Source of the DNA: Hungatella effluvii | GTDB lineage: Bacteria > Bacillota > Clostridia > Lachnospirales > Lachnospiraceae | Assembly (NCBI RefSeq): GCF_003201875.1 | Contig: NZ_QJKD01000011.1 | Span: 62,001 to 126,000 of the forward strand | Reading direction: 5' to 3' | Length of the DNA stretch: 64,000 bases | Shown: one piece after another, positions 1-6,970 of the stretch | How positions within the stretch are numbered: the first letter of the stretch is position 1 | Layout of the letters: every line of letters begins with the position of its first letter | Translations under genes and position numbers: made by a program | The notes under the pieces: generated by a model | Told to the model about the DNA's origin: nothing | The model's database searches: none | The model's input: only the letters and a program-made list of their open reading frames with translations

Positions 1-28
1 CTGTTTATGGTTAAAGGAGGATATAATC

Positions 29-1318
29 TTGTTAGAGATTAAGATAAATGAGGCGGATAATGCTGCAAGAATTCTGGTAATCGGTGTGGGCGGTGCCGGA
101 AACAATGCGGTAAACCGTATGATTGATGAGAGTATCGCCGGTGTAGAATTCATCGGAATTAATACAGACAAGCAGGCACTTCAGTTTTGCAAGGCCCCTA
201 CGGCTATGCAGATCGGAGAGAAACTGACAAAGGGACTCGGAGCAGGCGCAAAGCCTGAGATCGGTGAGAAGGCTGCCGAGGAGAGTTCTGAGGAACTGGC
301 TCAGGCCATGAAGGGCGCGGACATGGTGTTCGTTACCTGTGGTATGGGCGGCGGAACAGGAACCGGTGCGGCTCCCGTTGTTGCCAAGATTGCAAAAGAT
401 ATGGGGATTCTGACAGTCGGTGTTGTCACAAAGCCGTTCCGCTTTGAGGCGAAGACACGTATGTCGAATGCGATCGCAGGTATCGAGCGCTTAAAAGAGA
501 GCGTTGATACCTTAATTGTGATTCCTAACGACCGTCTGCTTGAGATTGTGGACAGGCGTACCACCATGCCGGATGCGTTAAAGAAGGCGGATGAAGTCCT
601 TCAGCAGGCAGTACAGGGCATTACAGACTTAATCAACGTTCCAGGCCTGATTAACCTGGATTTCGCCGATGTCCAGACCGTCATGACGGACAAAGGCATC
701 GCACATATCGGTATCGGCAAGGCGAAGGGCGACGAGAAGGCTCTCGATGCCGTGAAGCAGGCCGTATCCAGTCCGCTGCTGGAGACCACCATCGAGGGTG
801 CCTCCCACGTTATCATCAATATTTCCGGCGATATCAGCCTGATCGAGGCCAACGAAGCGGCCAGCTACGTTCAGGAGATGGCAGGAGACGAAGCCAACAT
901 CATCTTCGGTGCCATGTATGACGAGACGGCTCAGGATGAAGCCAGCATTACCGTTATTGCTACCGGCCTCGATATGGGGAATGAGACTCCTGTCGGCAAG
1001 GTCATGACAAGCTTCGGCGGCAGCGCAACCGGCTATACGAGACCGCAGAAACCGGCGGCACAGCCGGCGCAGAACCAGAATCCTAACCCAAATCAGGAAG
1101 CTGCGGCAACCGCACCTGCTTACAATCCGAATTATAACCCGAACTACGGCAATCCAAACTATGGAAACCAGGGATACAATCCAAACTACAACAAGCCAAA
1201 TTATGGCGGACAGGCCGGTGCACCAGGTGCTTCCCAGGGTGCCGGACAGCCTTACAGACCAACCGTAAACAGAGAAGTTCAGATCAATATTCCGGATTTC
1301 TTAAAGAACAAGAGATAA
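29..1318 (+). CDS. ftsZ: Cell division protein FtsZ
   Basis: FtsZ is the tubulin-like GTPase that polymerises into the midcell Z-ring and recruits the division machinery. The GTP-binding half carries the tubulin signature GGGTGTG at residues 107-113 and an early glycine-rich GVGGAGNN loop at 19-26. The second half is the conserved C-terminal FtsZ domain, to about residue 320. Residues about 330-415 form an unusual linker rich in Asn, Pro and Tyr with repeated NPNY units. The last 12 residues (QINIPDFLKNKR) are the conserved tail that docks FtsA/SepF-type anchors. The start is TTG at 29, chosen because AAAGGAGG lies at 13-20. Length (429 aa) is normal plus the linker. A strong terminator follows, so it ends its transcript. 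Confidence 0.98.
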   Translation: MLEIKINEADNAARILVIGVGGAGNNAVNRMIDESIAGVEFIGINTDKQALQFCKAPTAMQIGEKLTKGLGAGAKPEIGEKAAEESSEELAQAMKGADMVFVTCGMGGGTGTGAAPVVAKIAKDMGILTVGVVTKPFRFEAKTRMSNAIAGIERLKESVDTLIVIPNDRLLEIVDRRTTMPDALKKADEVLQQAVQGITDLINVPGLINLDFADVQTVMTDKGIAHIGIGKAKGDEKALDAVKQAVSSPLLETTIEGASHVIINISGDISLIEANEAASYVQEMAGDEANIIFGAMYDETAQDEASITVIATGLDMGNETPVGKVMTSFGGSATGYTRPQKPAAQPAQNQNPNPNQEAAATAPAYNPNYNPNYGNPNYGNQGYNPNYNKPNYGGQAGAPGASQGAGQPYRPTVNREVQINIPDFLKNKR

Positions 1319-1361
1319 GATGCTGTGCTGCGCCGCGTGGTAACACAGTATTGAATAATGG

Positions 1362-1418
1362 GGGGTGCTGCAGATAGCCTTAGCAAAGCGCTAGGACTAC
1401 CTGCAGCACCCCTTGTTT
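1362..1418 (+). terminator. Intrinsic terminator after ftsZ
   Basis: The 12-bp arms GGGGTGCTGCAG (1362-1373) and CTGCAGCACCCC (1401-1412) are perfectly complementary, with further inner pairing (CCTTAGC/GCGCTAGG). They are followed by TTGTTTT. Confidence 0.85.
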
Positions 1419-1437
1419 TAAACGGAGGAGATACTTT

Positions 1438-1776
1438 ATGTCGGAAGAAAAGAAAAACCAGGGTGAAGACTGGGAGATGTCGGAAGAGTATTATAAGAGC
1501 GGGGAAGGGGAGAAAAAGCTGTCCCTGGAAGATTTTATTACAGAAGAGGATTTACAGACGGATGGGCTGAAGCTTCAGTCCAATCACGACGAGCTCTTAA
1601 AGAAGACTGCGGAGGACGTACACCGTGTGATGGAGCTGACTATGCAGGGAAACAACATCGAGAAGATTTCGGAAATGACAGGGCTGGATAGCCAGTATGT
1701 ATACAATATCCTGGTCTGCGCACAGGGCTTCCGCGAGGACGATGAGATCGCGGTGGCTCATCTCGTGCTTGGATAA
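1438..1776 (+). CDS. Conserved hypothetical protein with HTH-like C-terminal half
   Basis: The 112-aa protein has no recognised function. The first 45 residues are highly charged (many Glu and Lys) and probably disordered. The rest is helical, and residues about 72-98 (NNIEKISEMTGLDSQYVYNI and following) have the spacing of a helix-turn-helix of the kind found in small sigma-like or resolvase-like DNA-binding proteins. ATG at 1438 follows GGAGGAG at 1425-1431. It sits between ftsZ and a zinc-ribbon membrane protein and probably shares their transcription downstream of the ftsZ terminator. A regulator or adaptor role is only inference. Confidence 0.7.
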   Translation: MSEEKKNQGEDWEMSEEYYKSGEGEKKLSLEDFITEEDLQTDGLKLQSNHDELLKKTAEDVHRVMELTMQGNNIEKISEMTGLDSQYVYNILVCAQGFREDDEIAVAHLVLG

Positions 1777-1823
1777 GGAGCTGTGAGCTTTATAATACAA
1801 AGGAGAAAGAGGGGGAAAATGCG

Positions 1824-3029
1824 ATGAAGAAGAAGATGTGCCCGGTCTGTGACCTTCCTGTGAACGCGGGGAATTACTGTCCGCGCTGCAGAAGGGTGAT
1901 CAGAAATCCCTATACGCAGAACGTGGATTACTATCTCAATGAGAGACATCCGGAGCATGAGACGGAGTGTGGCTTCCATAATCCATATCTGGAGGCGGAT
2001 CACCACGGGGAAAGCAGTCATCCTGCCAGCCCGGCTCCAAATAAGCCTGTTCAGAGGCCTTTTTCGGGCGCAGGAACTTCCAATGGAGGCCGGACACAGG
2101 GGAGAGCATCCCAGCAGGGACAGACAAGATCATCGGAGCAGGCGGGAACGCCGGGGCAGGTACTGCAGCAGGGCGGAAGCCATCCGATGGGAAACAGGTT
2201 TCCAGAGACCGCAGCAGGTTCCGGGGCGTATCGTACAGCCTCAGGCGGTTATGGAGCAGGAAGCCGTCCGACAGGGACCGGAAGTATGAAGCCGGAGGGC
2301 AAGAAAAGTAATGTGGGAAAACCCATACTGATCATGGCTGCTGTCGGCCTTGTTACAATTGCCATGGTTACTTTTACAAACTTAGAGAGCTACTTAAGTG
2401 ATTACCTCAAGGGAGTTGCGGAGACGACAGAGGCATATAATTATGATTATGAATCCGACTTTACGGAGATGAGCGATGAGGAAGTGATGGAAGCGGGTAA
2501 ACCGTGTATGGCTTACTACCATTTTCCAGTGGATGGTACTTATGTGAGTGAGCAGCTGCTGGCTGCTGTCGAGAATTCTGACTTTGGCTATAAGCTGGAA
2601 TCCGATGAACTCTATACAGACAATTACTTATATGACGATATATCTTATTTTGAAAGTATCAGAAGTCTCTATCTGGAGGATAGTCTGAGTGAAATGCGGG
2701 ATGACGAATACACGGACCAGTATATCGACTTGAACTACGACACTGCGACCAATGAACTTCATGATTATAGGACCAGGCTTTACAGCAGCGAAGCCTCCCT
2801 TGCCTTTCTGGAGTGCTTCCTGACTGCCACGGAGGAAAGCGGCGGAATCGCGGCGGAAGACCGGAAGGCCGATGAGATTATGGAGGAAGCCAGAGATATT
2901 GTGCAGCAGGGGCAGAGCAGCTATATCTATAAAGGGCTGTTTATCATTGAAATTTACAAATACGAGGATGAAGACGCCCTATATGTCTATGTATCGTATA
3001 ACGATCCTGAGCTGGGCTCGGAGTTGTAG
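1824..3029 (+). CDS. Zinc-ribbon, single-pass membrane protein of unknown function
   Basis: The 401-aa protein opens with a zinc-ribbon of the CPVC...CPRC type (CPVC at residues 5-8, CPRC at about 18-21). A long Gly/Ser/Gln/Pro-rich disordered segment follows (about 55-165). There is one hydrophobic stretch (ILIMAAVGLVTIAMVTF, about 169-185), then an acidic, Tyr-rich extracytoplasmic domain of about 210 residues. This is the common Firmicute layout of a cytoplasmic zinc ribbon, one membrane span and an outside domain. GAGGGGG at 1809-1815 sits 8 nt before the ATG. The function is unknown; an envelope or sensing role is inferred from topology only. Confidence 0.8.
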   Translation: MKKKMCPVCDLPVNAGNYCPRCRRVIRNPYTQNVDYYLNERHPEHETECGFHNPYLEADHHGESSHPASPAPNKPVQRPFSGAGTSNGGRTQGRASQQGQTRSSEQAGTPGQVLQQGGSHPMGNRFPETAAGSGAYRTASGGYGAGSRPTGTGSMKPEGKKSNVGKPILIMAAVGLVTIAMVTFTNLESYLSDYLKGVAETTEAYNYDYESDFTEMSDEEVMEAGKPCMAYYHFPVDGTYVSEQLLAAVENSDFGYKLESDELYTDNYLYDDISYFESIRSLYLEDSLSEMRDDEYTDQYIDLNYDTATNELHDYRTRLYSSEASLAFLECFLTATEESGGIAAEDRKADEIMEEARDIVQQGQSSYIYKGLFIIEIYKYEDEDALYVYVSYNDPELGSEL

Positions 3030-3078
3030 CTCAGGGAGTTCAGTGTATGGAAGAAATGGTGCCGGGTATGATATTTTC

Positions 3079-3107
3079 TTGACAATATAACCGGATTGTG
3101 ATATAGT
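3079..3107 (+). promoter_or_regulatory. Sigma-A promoter of the hflKC leader
   Basis: A perfect -35 TTGACA (3079-3084) is separated by 17 bp from the -10 TATAGT (3102-3107). Transcription would begin at about 3113-3116, at the edge of the structured leader. Confidence 0.8.
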
Positions 3108-3110
3108 ATC

Positions 3111-3253
3111 ATCAATCGTAAGAGGGAGTAGCTTCCAGCCCCGGGGCTGGATAAGATTGCGTCAGAACGATAAAGGAACCTTTATCCGCATACTTATGAA
3201 ATGTGCAAGACTTTTATTGATAACCAGATGGCTGTCAGTAAAGGTCTTTTTTT
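3111..3253 (+). promoter_or_regulatory. Structured 5' leader with terminator, yybP-ykoY (Mn2+) riboswitch-like
   Basis: GGGAGTAGC at 3124-3132 matches the hallmark 5' motif of yybP-ykoY manganese riboswitches. It is followed by a hairpin (TCCAGCCC/GGGCTGGA) and a GCGTCAGAACG segment resembling the conserved GUCA loop. A basal helix can form between AATC/AAGAG (3113-3124) and CTTTT/ATTG (3211-3219). The same 3' strand is also the left arm (3207-3222) of an intrinsic terminator whose right arm is 3233-3248, followed by T7. The two folds are mutually exclusive, which is riboswitch logic. The stretch 3254-3372 before hflK shows no further gene. The class assignment is by motif, not by covariance model. 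Confidence 0.6.
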
Positions 3254-3372
3254 ATTACATAAGAAAGCATGCTTTATGGGACTTCATAGTCTGCATAAAG
3301 GTAACGCGGCCGCGTTTTCCATGCCCTTTACGAGAGAAACCAGAAAACGACAGAAAGAAAGGCGGAGAAAAT

Positions 3373-4518
3373 ATGGAAACATTTGATCCCAACAAGAAAC
3401 CAAAGTTGAAAAAGATAACAGGTCTGCTCAAGAAATCAGGAGTGATAGCGGTGTTGGTGATAGCGATACCTGTCATAGGGATTGGCTCTGTTTATAACAT
3501 TCAGGAACAGGAGCAGGCGGTGCTTACAACCCTTGGATCGGCGAAGACGGTTGCGGAGCCCGGGCTGCATTTTAAGATTCCGTTTATTCAGCGGGTACAG
3601 AAGGTGAATACCACCATACAGGGCGTGGCTATCGGTTACGATCCATCGGATAACCAGTCGGAGGAAGCGGACTCTCTGATGATTACCAGTGATTACAATT
3701 TTGTAAATGTGGACTTTTTCGTGGAATATAAGGTGGTGGATCCGGTGAAGGCCGTGTATGCGTCTCAGGACCCATTCACCATTTTGCAGAATATCAGCAG
3801 AAGCTGTATCCGTACCGTCATCGGAAGCTACGATGTGGATTCGGTGCTGACGACCGGGAAAAATGAGATACAGTCCAAGGTGAAAGAGATGGTTATGAAT
3901 AAGCTGGAACAGCATGACGTGGGACTTTCCGTGGTGAACGTCACGATCCAGGATTCCGAACCGCCGACAGTGGAGGTGATGGAGGCGTTTAAGGCTGTGG
4001 AGACTGCCAAACAGGGTAAGGAAACGGCGATTAACAATGCAAACAAGTACCGCAATGAAAAGCTTCCCGAGGCTACGGCACAGACGGATAAGATTCTGCA
4101 GGAGGCAGAGTCTTCAAAGGTGCAGCGAGTCAACGAGGCTAACGCGGAGGTGGCGAAGTTCAACGCCATGTACGAGGAATACAGCAAAAATCCGGAAGTG
4201 ACAAGAAAGCGCATGTTCTATGAGGCTATGGAGGACGTGCTGCCGGGAATGAAGGTGATCATCGACGGTACCGGCAAGACGGATACGATCCTGCCTTTAG
4301 ACAGCTTTACGGGCGCAGCAGGAGCTGCAGCGTCCCAGGGTGCGGGAAATAACGCGACGGGACAGAATTCACTGGGAAACAGTGCAGGAAATGGCGTGGG
4401 AAGCAGTGAGGGAGATCGTACAGGAAATGATGGAAAAAGCGGCATGAAGCAGGGCGGATCGGGAACTCAGAGCACGGAAAGCCAGACAGAGCATGGGGCA
4501 GAGGAGGCAGCAGAATGA
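3373..4518 (+). CDS. hflK: HflK-like SPFH/band 7 membrane protein
   Basis: HflK and HflC form a large cage in the membrane that surrounds and modulates the FtsH protease. The 381-aa product has a short cytoplasmic start, one transmembrane segment (about residues 22-42) and an SPFH/band 7 domain (about 45-250). A coiled-coil rich in Ala/Glu/Gln follows, then a Gly/Ser/Asn-rich low-complexity tail of about 60 residues. The reading frame is open further upstream to 3157, but that stretch lies in the structured leader. ATG 3373, preceded by GGCGGAG, matches family length. The stop overlaps the hflC start by 4 bp, implying coupled translation. Assignment to HflK rather than another stomatin rests on the tandem arrangement. 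Confidence 0.88.
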   Translation: METFDPNKKPKLKKITGLLKKSGVIAVLVIAIPVIGIGSVYNIQEQEQAVLTTLGSAKTVAEPGLHFKIPFIQRVQKVNTTIQGVAIGYDPSDNQSEEADSLMITSDYNFVNVDFFVEYKVVDPVKAVYASQDPFTILQNISRSCIRTVIGSYDVDSVLTTGKNEIQSKVKEMVMNKLEQHDVGLSVVNVTIQDSEPPTVEVMEAFKAVETAKQGKETAINNANKYRNEKLPEATAQTDKILQEAESSKVQRVNEANAEVAKFNAMYEEYSKNPEVTRKRMFYEAMEDVLPGMKVIIDGTGKTDTILPLDSFTGAAGAAASQGAGNNATGQNSLGNSAGNGVGSSEGDRTGNDGKSGMKQGGSGTQSTESQTEHGAEEAAE

Positions 4519-5387
4519 AAAAAACATTGAAAAAAGTGACTGGAACTATTGCAGGACTGGCCGTCATTATAGTATTATTAGGTTCAGTTGTAGTAACGAA
4601 TGAAAATGAGTATAAGCTGATCCGGCAGTTCGGCCGGGTGGAGCGGGTCATCGATACCGCGGGAGTTACACTGAAGCTTCCGTTTATTCAGACAGCGGAC
4701 ACGCTGCCGAAACAGATCCTCCTGTATGATCTTGCAGCGTCTGACGTGATTACCATGGATAAGAAGACCATGTTAAGCGACAGCTATGTGCTGTGGCGCA
4801 TTACAGATCCGCTCAAGTTTGCGCAGACGCTCAATTCTTCTGTAGCGAACGCGGAGGGGAGAATCGATACGGTGGTTTATAACTCCGTTAAAAATGTAAT
4901 CAGCAGCATGAGTCAGAATGAGGTAATCAGCGGCCGGGATGGAGAACTGTCTCAGGCCATTATGACAAATGTCGGCGACAGCATGGCTGAATACGGAATC
5001 CAGCTTCTGGCCGTAGAGACAAAGCGGCTGGATCTGCCTGCCGATAATAAGGCGGCGGTTTATGAGCGTATGATTTCGGAGCGCGACAAGATCGCGGCTA
5101 CCTATACCGCAGAAGGCCAGGCTGAGGCTCAGAAGATCAGAAATACAACAGACCGCGAAATTGCCATCAGCATTTCCGATGCGAAAGCACAGGCGGCGGC
5201 CATTACGGCGGATGGTGAGGCCGAGTACATGAGAATTATGGCGGAGGCGTACCGCGATCCGCAGAAGGCTGATTTTTATTCCTACACCAGGTCGCTGGAA
5301 GCGGCGCGGGCTTCTCTAAAGGGAGACAGCAATACGCTGATTTTGCCCGCAGATTCGCCGATTGCCCGGATTTTTATGGGGCAGTAA
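4515..5387 (+). CDS. hflC: HflC-like SPFH/band 7 membrane protein
   Basis: This is the partner of the preceding HflK-like protein. The 290-aa product has an N-terminal membrane anchor (IAGLAVIIVLLGSVVV, about residues 12-27), then the band 7 domain beginning NENEYKLIRQFGRVERVI. A long Ala/Glu-rich helical region (about 185-245) contains the AEGQAEAQKIRNTTDREIAI segment typical of HflC. The length is close to the usual 290-330. The ATG at 4515 overlaps the hflK stop codon. Role: membrane microdomain organisation and FtsH control, known for the family and inferred here. If the upstream leader is a true riboswitch, both genes are metal-controlled. Confidence 0.9.
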   Translation: MKKTLKKVTGTIAGLAVIIVLLGSVVVTNENEYKLIRQFGRVERVIDTAGVTLKLPFIQTADTLPKQILLYDLAASDVITMDKKTMLSDSYVLWRITDPLKFAQTLNSSVANAEGRIDTVVYNSVKNVISSMSQNEVISGRDGELSQAIMTNVGDSMAEYGIQLLAVETKRLDLPADNKAAVYERMISERDKIAATYTAEGQAEAQKIRNTTDREIAISISDAKAQAAAITADGEAEYMRIMAEAYRDPQKADFYSYTRSLEAARASLKGDSNTLILPADSPIARIFMGQ

Positions 5388-5421
5388 GGGCGGATATTAC
5401 GAAAGACAGGAGATTTACGAT

Positions 5422-6279
5422 ATGAAGATCAAAGACATACTGGGGCAGGGAAAGCCCACGTTATCCTTCGAGGTGTTTCCTCCGAAGACGGAAGATAAGT
5501 ACGAGTCCGTAGAAAAGGCGGCGGCAGAAATTGCAAAGCTGAATCCGGCCTTTATGAGTGTGACGTATGGAGCAGGAGGCGGTACGAGCCAGTATACGGT
5601 GGACATCGCCTCCACCCTGCATCATGAGTACCAGGTGACGGCGCTGGCCCATCTTACGTGCGTTTCCTCCACAAGAGAAAAGGTGCACGAGGTGCTGGAA
5701 GAGTTAAAGGCCGCGGGAATTGAGAATGTCCTTGCTCTGCGGGGGGATATCCCGAAGGAAGGGCCTGTGGCATCGGATTACCGTTTTGCCTCGGAGCTGA
5801 TCCGGGAGATCAAGGCCTGCGGCGATTTCTGCATCGGAGCGGCCTGTTATCCGGAGGGCCATGTGGAATCGGTCAGCAAAACCATCGATATGGACTATCT
5901 GAAGCAGAAGGTGGAAGCCGGATGTGACTTTGTGACTACCCAGATGTTCTTTGACAATAATATCTTATATAATTATCTGTACCGGATCCGGGAGAAAGGG
6001 ATTACGGTGCCTGTCGTGGCGGGAATTATGCCGGTGACGAATGTAAAGCAGATCATCCGCAGCTGCCAGCTCTCAGGAACGTATTTGCCGTCGCGGTTTA
6101 AAGCGATTGTGGACCGGTTCGGGGATAATCCGGCGGCTATGAAACAGGCGGGGATCGCCTATGCCACGGAGCAGATTATCGATCTCATTGCCAATGGAGT
6201 GGACGCGATTCACGTGTATTCCATGAATAAGCCGGATGTGGCGGCAAAAATAAAGGAGAACCTGTCGGAAATTCTGTAA
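5422..6279 (+). CDS. metF: 5,10-methylenetetrahydrofolate reductase
   Basis: MetF reduces 5,10-methylene-THF to 5-methyl-THF, the methyl donor for MetH encoded just downstream. The 285-aa product is a TIM-barrel flavoprotein of normal length. It has the family start (SFEVFPPKTED), the MSVTYGAGGG segment, and the LALRGDIP and DFVTTQMFFDN motifs. The reading frame extends upstream to 5362, but ATG 5422 follows ACAGGAGA at a good distance and gives the family N-terminus. It lies 34 bp after hflC and 41 bp before the MetH reactivation gene, making a methionine/one-carbon operon. Confidence 0.95.
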   Translation: MKIKDILGQGKPTLSFEVFPPKTEDKYESVEKAAAEIAKLNPAFMSVTYGAGGGTSQYTVDIASTLHHEYQVTALAHLTCVSSTREKVHEVLEELKAAGIENVLALRGDIPKEGPVASDYRFASELIREIKACGDFCIGAACYPEGHVESVSKTIDMDYLKQKVEAGCDFVTTQMFFDNNILYNYLYRIREKGITVPVVAGIMPVTNVKQIIRSCQLSGTYLPSRFKAIVDRFGDNPAAMKQAGIAYATEQIIDLIANGVDAIHVYSMNKPDVAAKIKENLSEIL

Positions 6280-6320
6280 TGAATTGAGAGCGGGTCCCGG
6301 TGAGAAGTGGAGTGATATGC

Positions 6321-6965
6321 ATGGAAATTAACCGGAGAGAGATTCGAAGGTATCTGGGATATGGCAGACAGGAAGCGGATGAGAAGGTTTCGAAGCTGAT
6401 TGAAGAATGTGTGGAGGAGCTGGAGGCGGCAGCGTCGCCGAAAAGCATATACAGAGTATATCCTTTCCTGTTTATGTCGGAAGAAGAACTGGATTTCACG
6501 GTGTTTCGGACGAAGAGCCGGAGTCTCAGCCGTAATTTGAAGGACTGCGAACAGGTCATTTTATTTGCCGCTACCCTTGGGGCAGAGGCAGATTCCCTGA
6601 TCCGTAAGTATACAAAGCTCCAGATGAGCAAGGCAGTGACCATGCAGGCGGCGGCCACAGCCATGATTGAGTCGTACTGTGACGAGGTGAATACGGAACT
6701 GAAAGAGTCCTTTGAGAAAAAAGGACTCTTTCTGCGGCCCAGGTTCAGCCCTGGATACGGGGATTTCCCCCTGGAATGCCAGAGGGATATCATCGCCGTT
6801 TTAGAGACGGCCAAGAGGATCGGAATTATGCTTACAGACAGCCTTTTGATGACTCCTTCCAAATCCGTGACCGCGGTGATGGGAGTGAGCCCGAAGCCTC
6901 ACCGCTGTGAGGTGAGGGGCTGTGAATTATGTTCGAAAACAGACTGCGCGTACAGGAGAGGATAA
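6321..6965 (+). CDS. Stand-alone MetH reactivation (activation) domain protein
   Basis: In Escherichia coli this domain is the C-terminus of MetH, where it binds AdoMet and allows reductive remethylation of inactive cob(II)alamin. Here it is a separate 214-aa protein encoded between metF and metH, as in many Clostridia. The features seen are RPRFSPGYGDFPLECQRDI (about residues 141-159), the classical RxxPGY-type AdoMet-binding motif of the activation domain, and the Cys-rich C-terminus CEVRGCELCSKTDC. ATG 6321 is preferred over an upstream GTG at 6300 because GGAG sits 8 nt before it. The gene ends 6 bp before the metH start. Confidence 0.88.
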   Translation: MEINRREIRRYLGYGRQEADEKVSKLIEECVEELEAAASPKSIYRVYPFLFMSEEELDFTVFRTKSRSLSRNLKDCEQVILFAATLGAEADSLIRKYTKLQMSKAVTMQAAATAMIESYCDEVNTELKESFEKKGLFLRPRFSPGYGDFPLECQRDIIAVLETAKRIGIMLTDSLLMTPSKSVTAVMGVSPKPHRCEVRGCELCSKTDCAYRRG

Positions 6966-6970
6966 GGGAT

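Noticed and set aside
3157..3372. A longer N-terminus of HflK
   Set aside because: The extension lies inside the structured leader and terminator and has no ribosome site; ATG 3373 fits the family.
6185..6862. A 225-codon minus-strand frame opposite metF and the MetH reactivation gene
   Set aside because: Overlaps two real genes; no family features.
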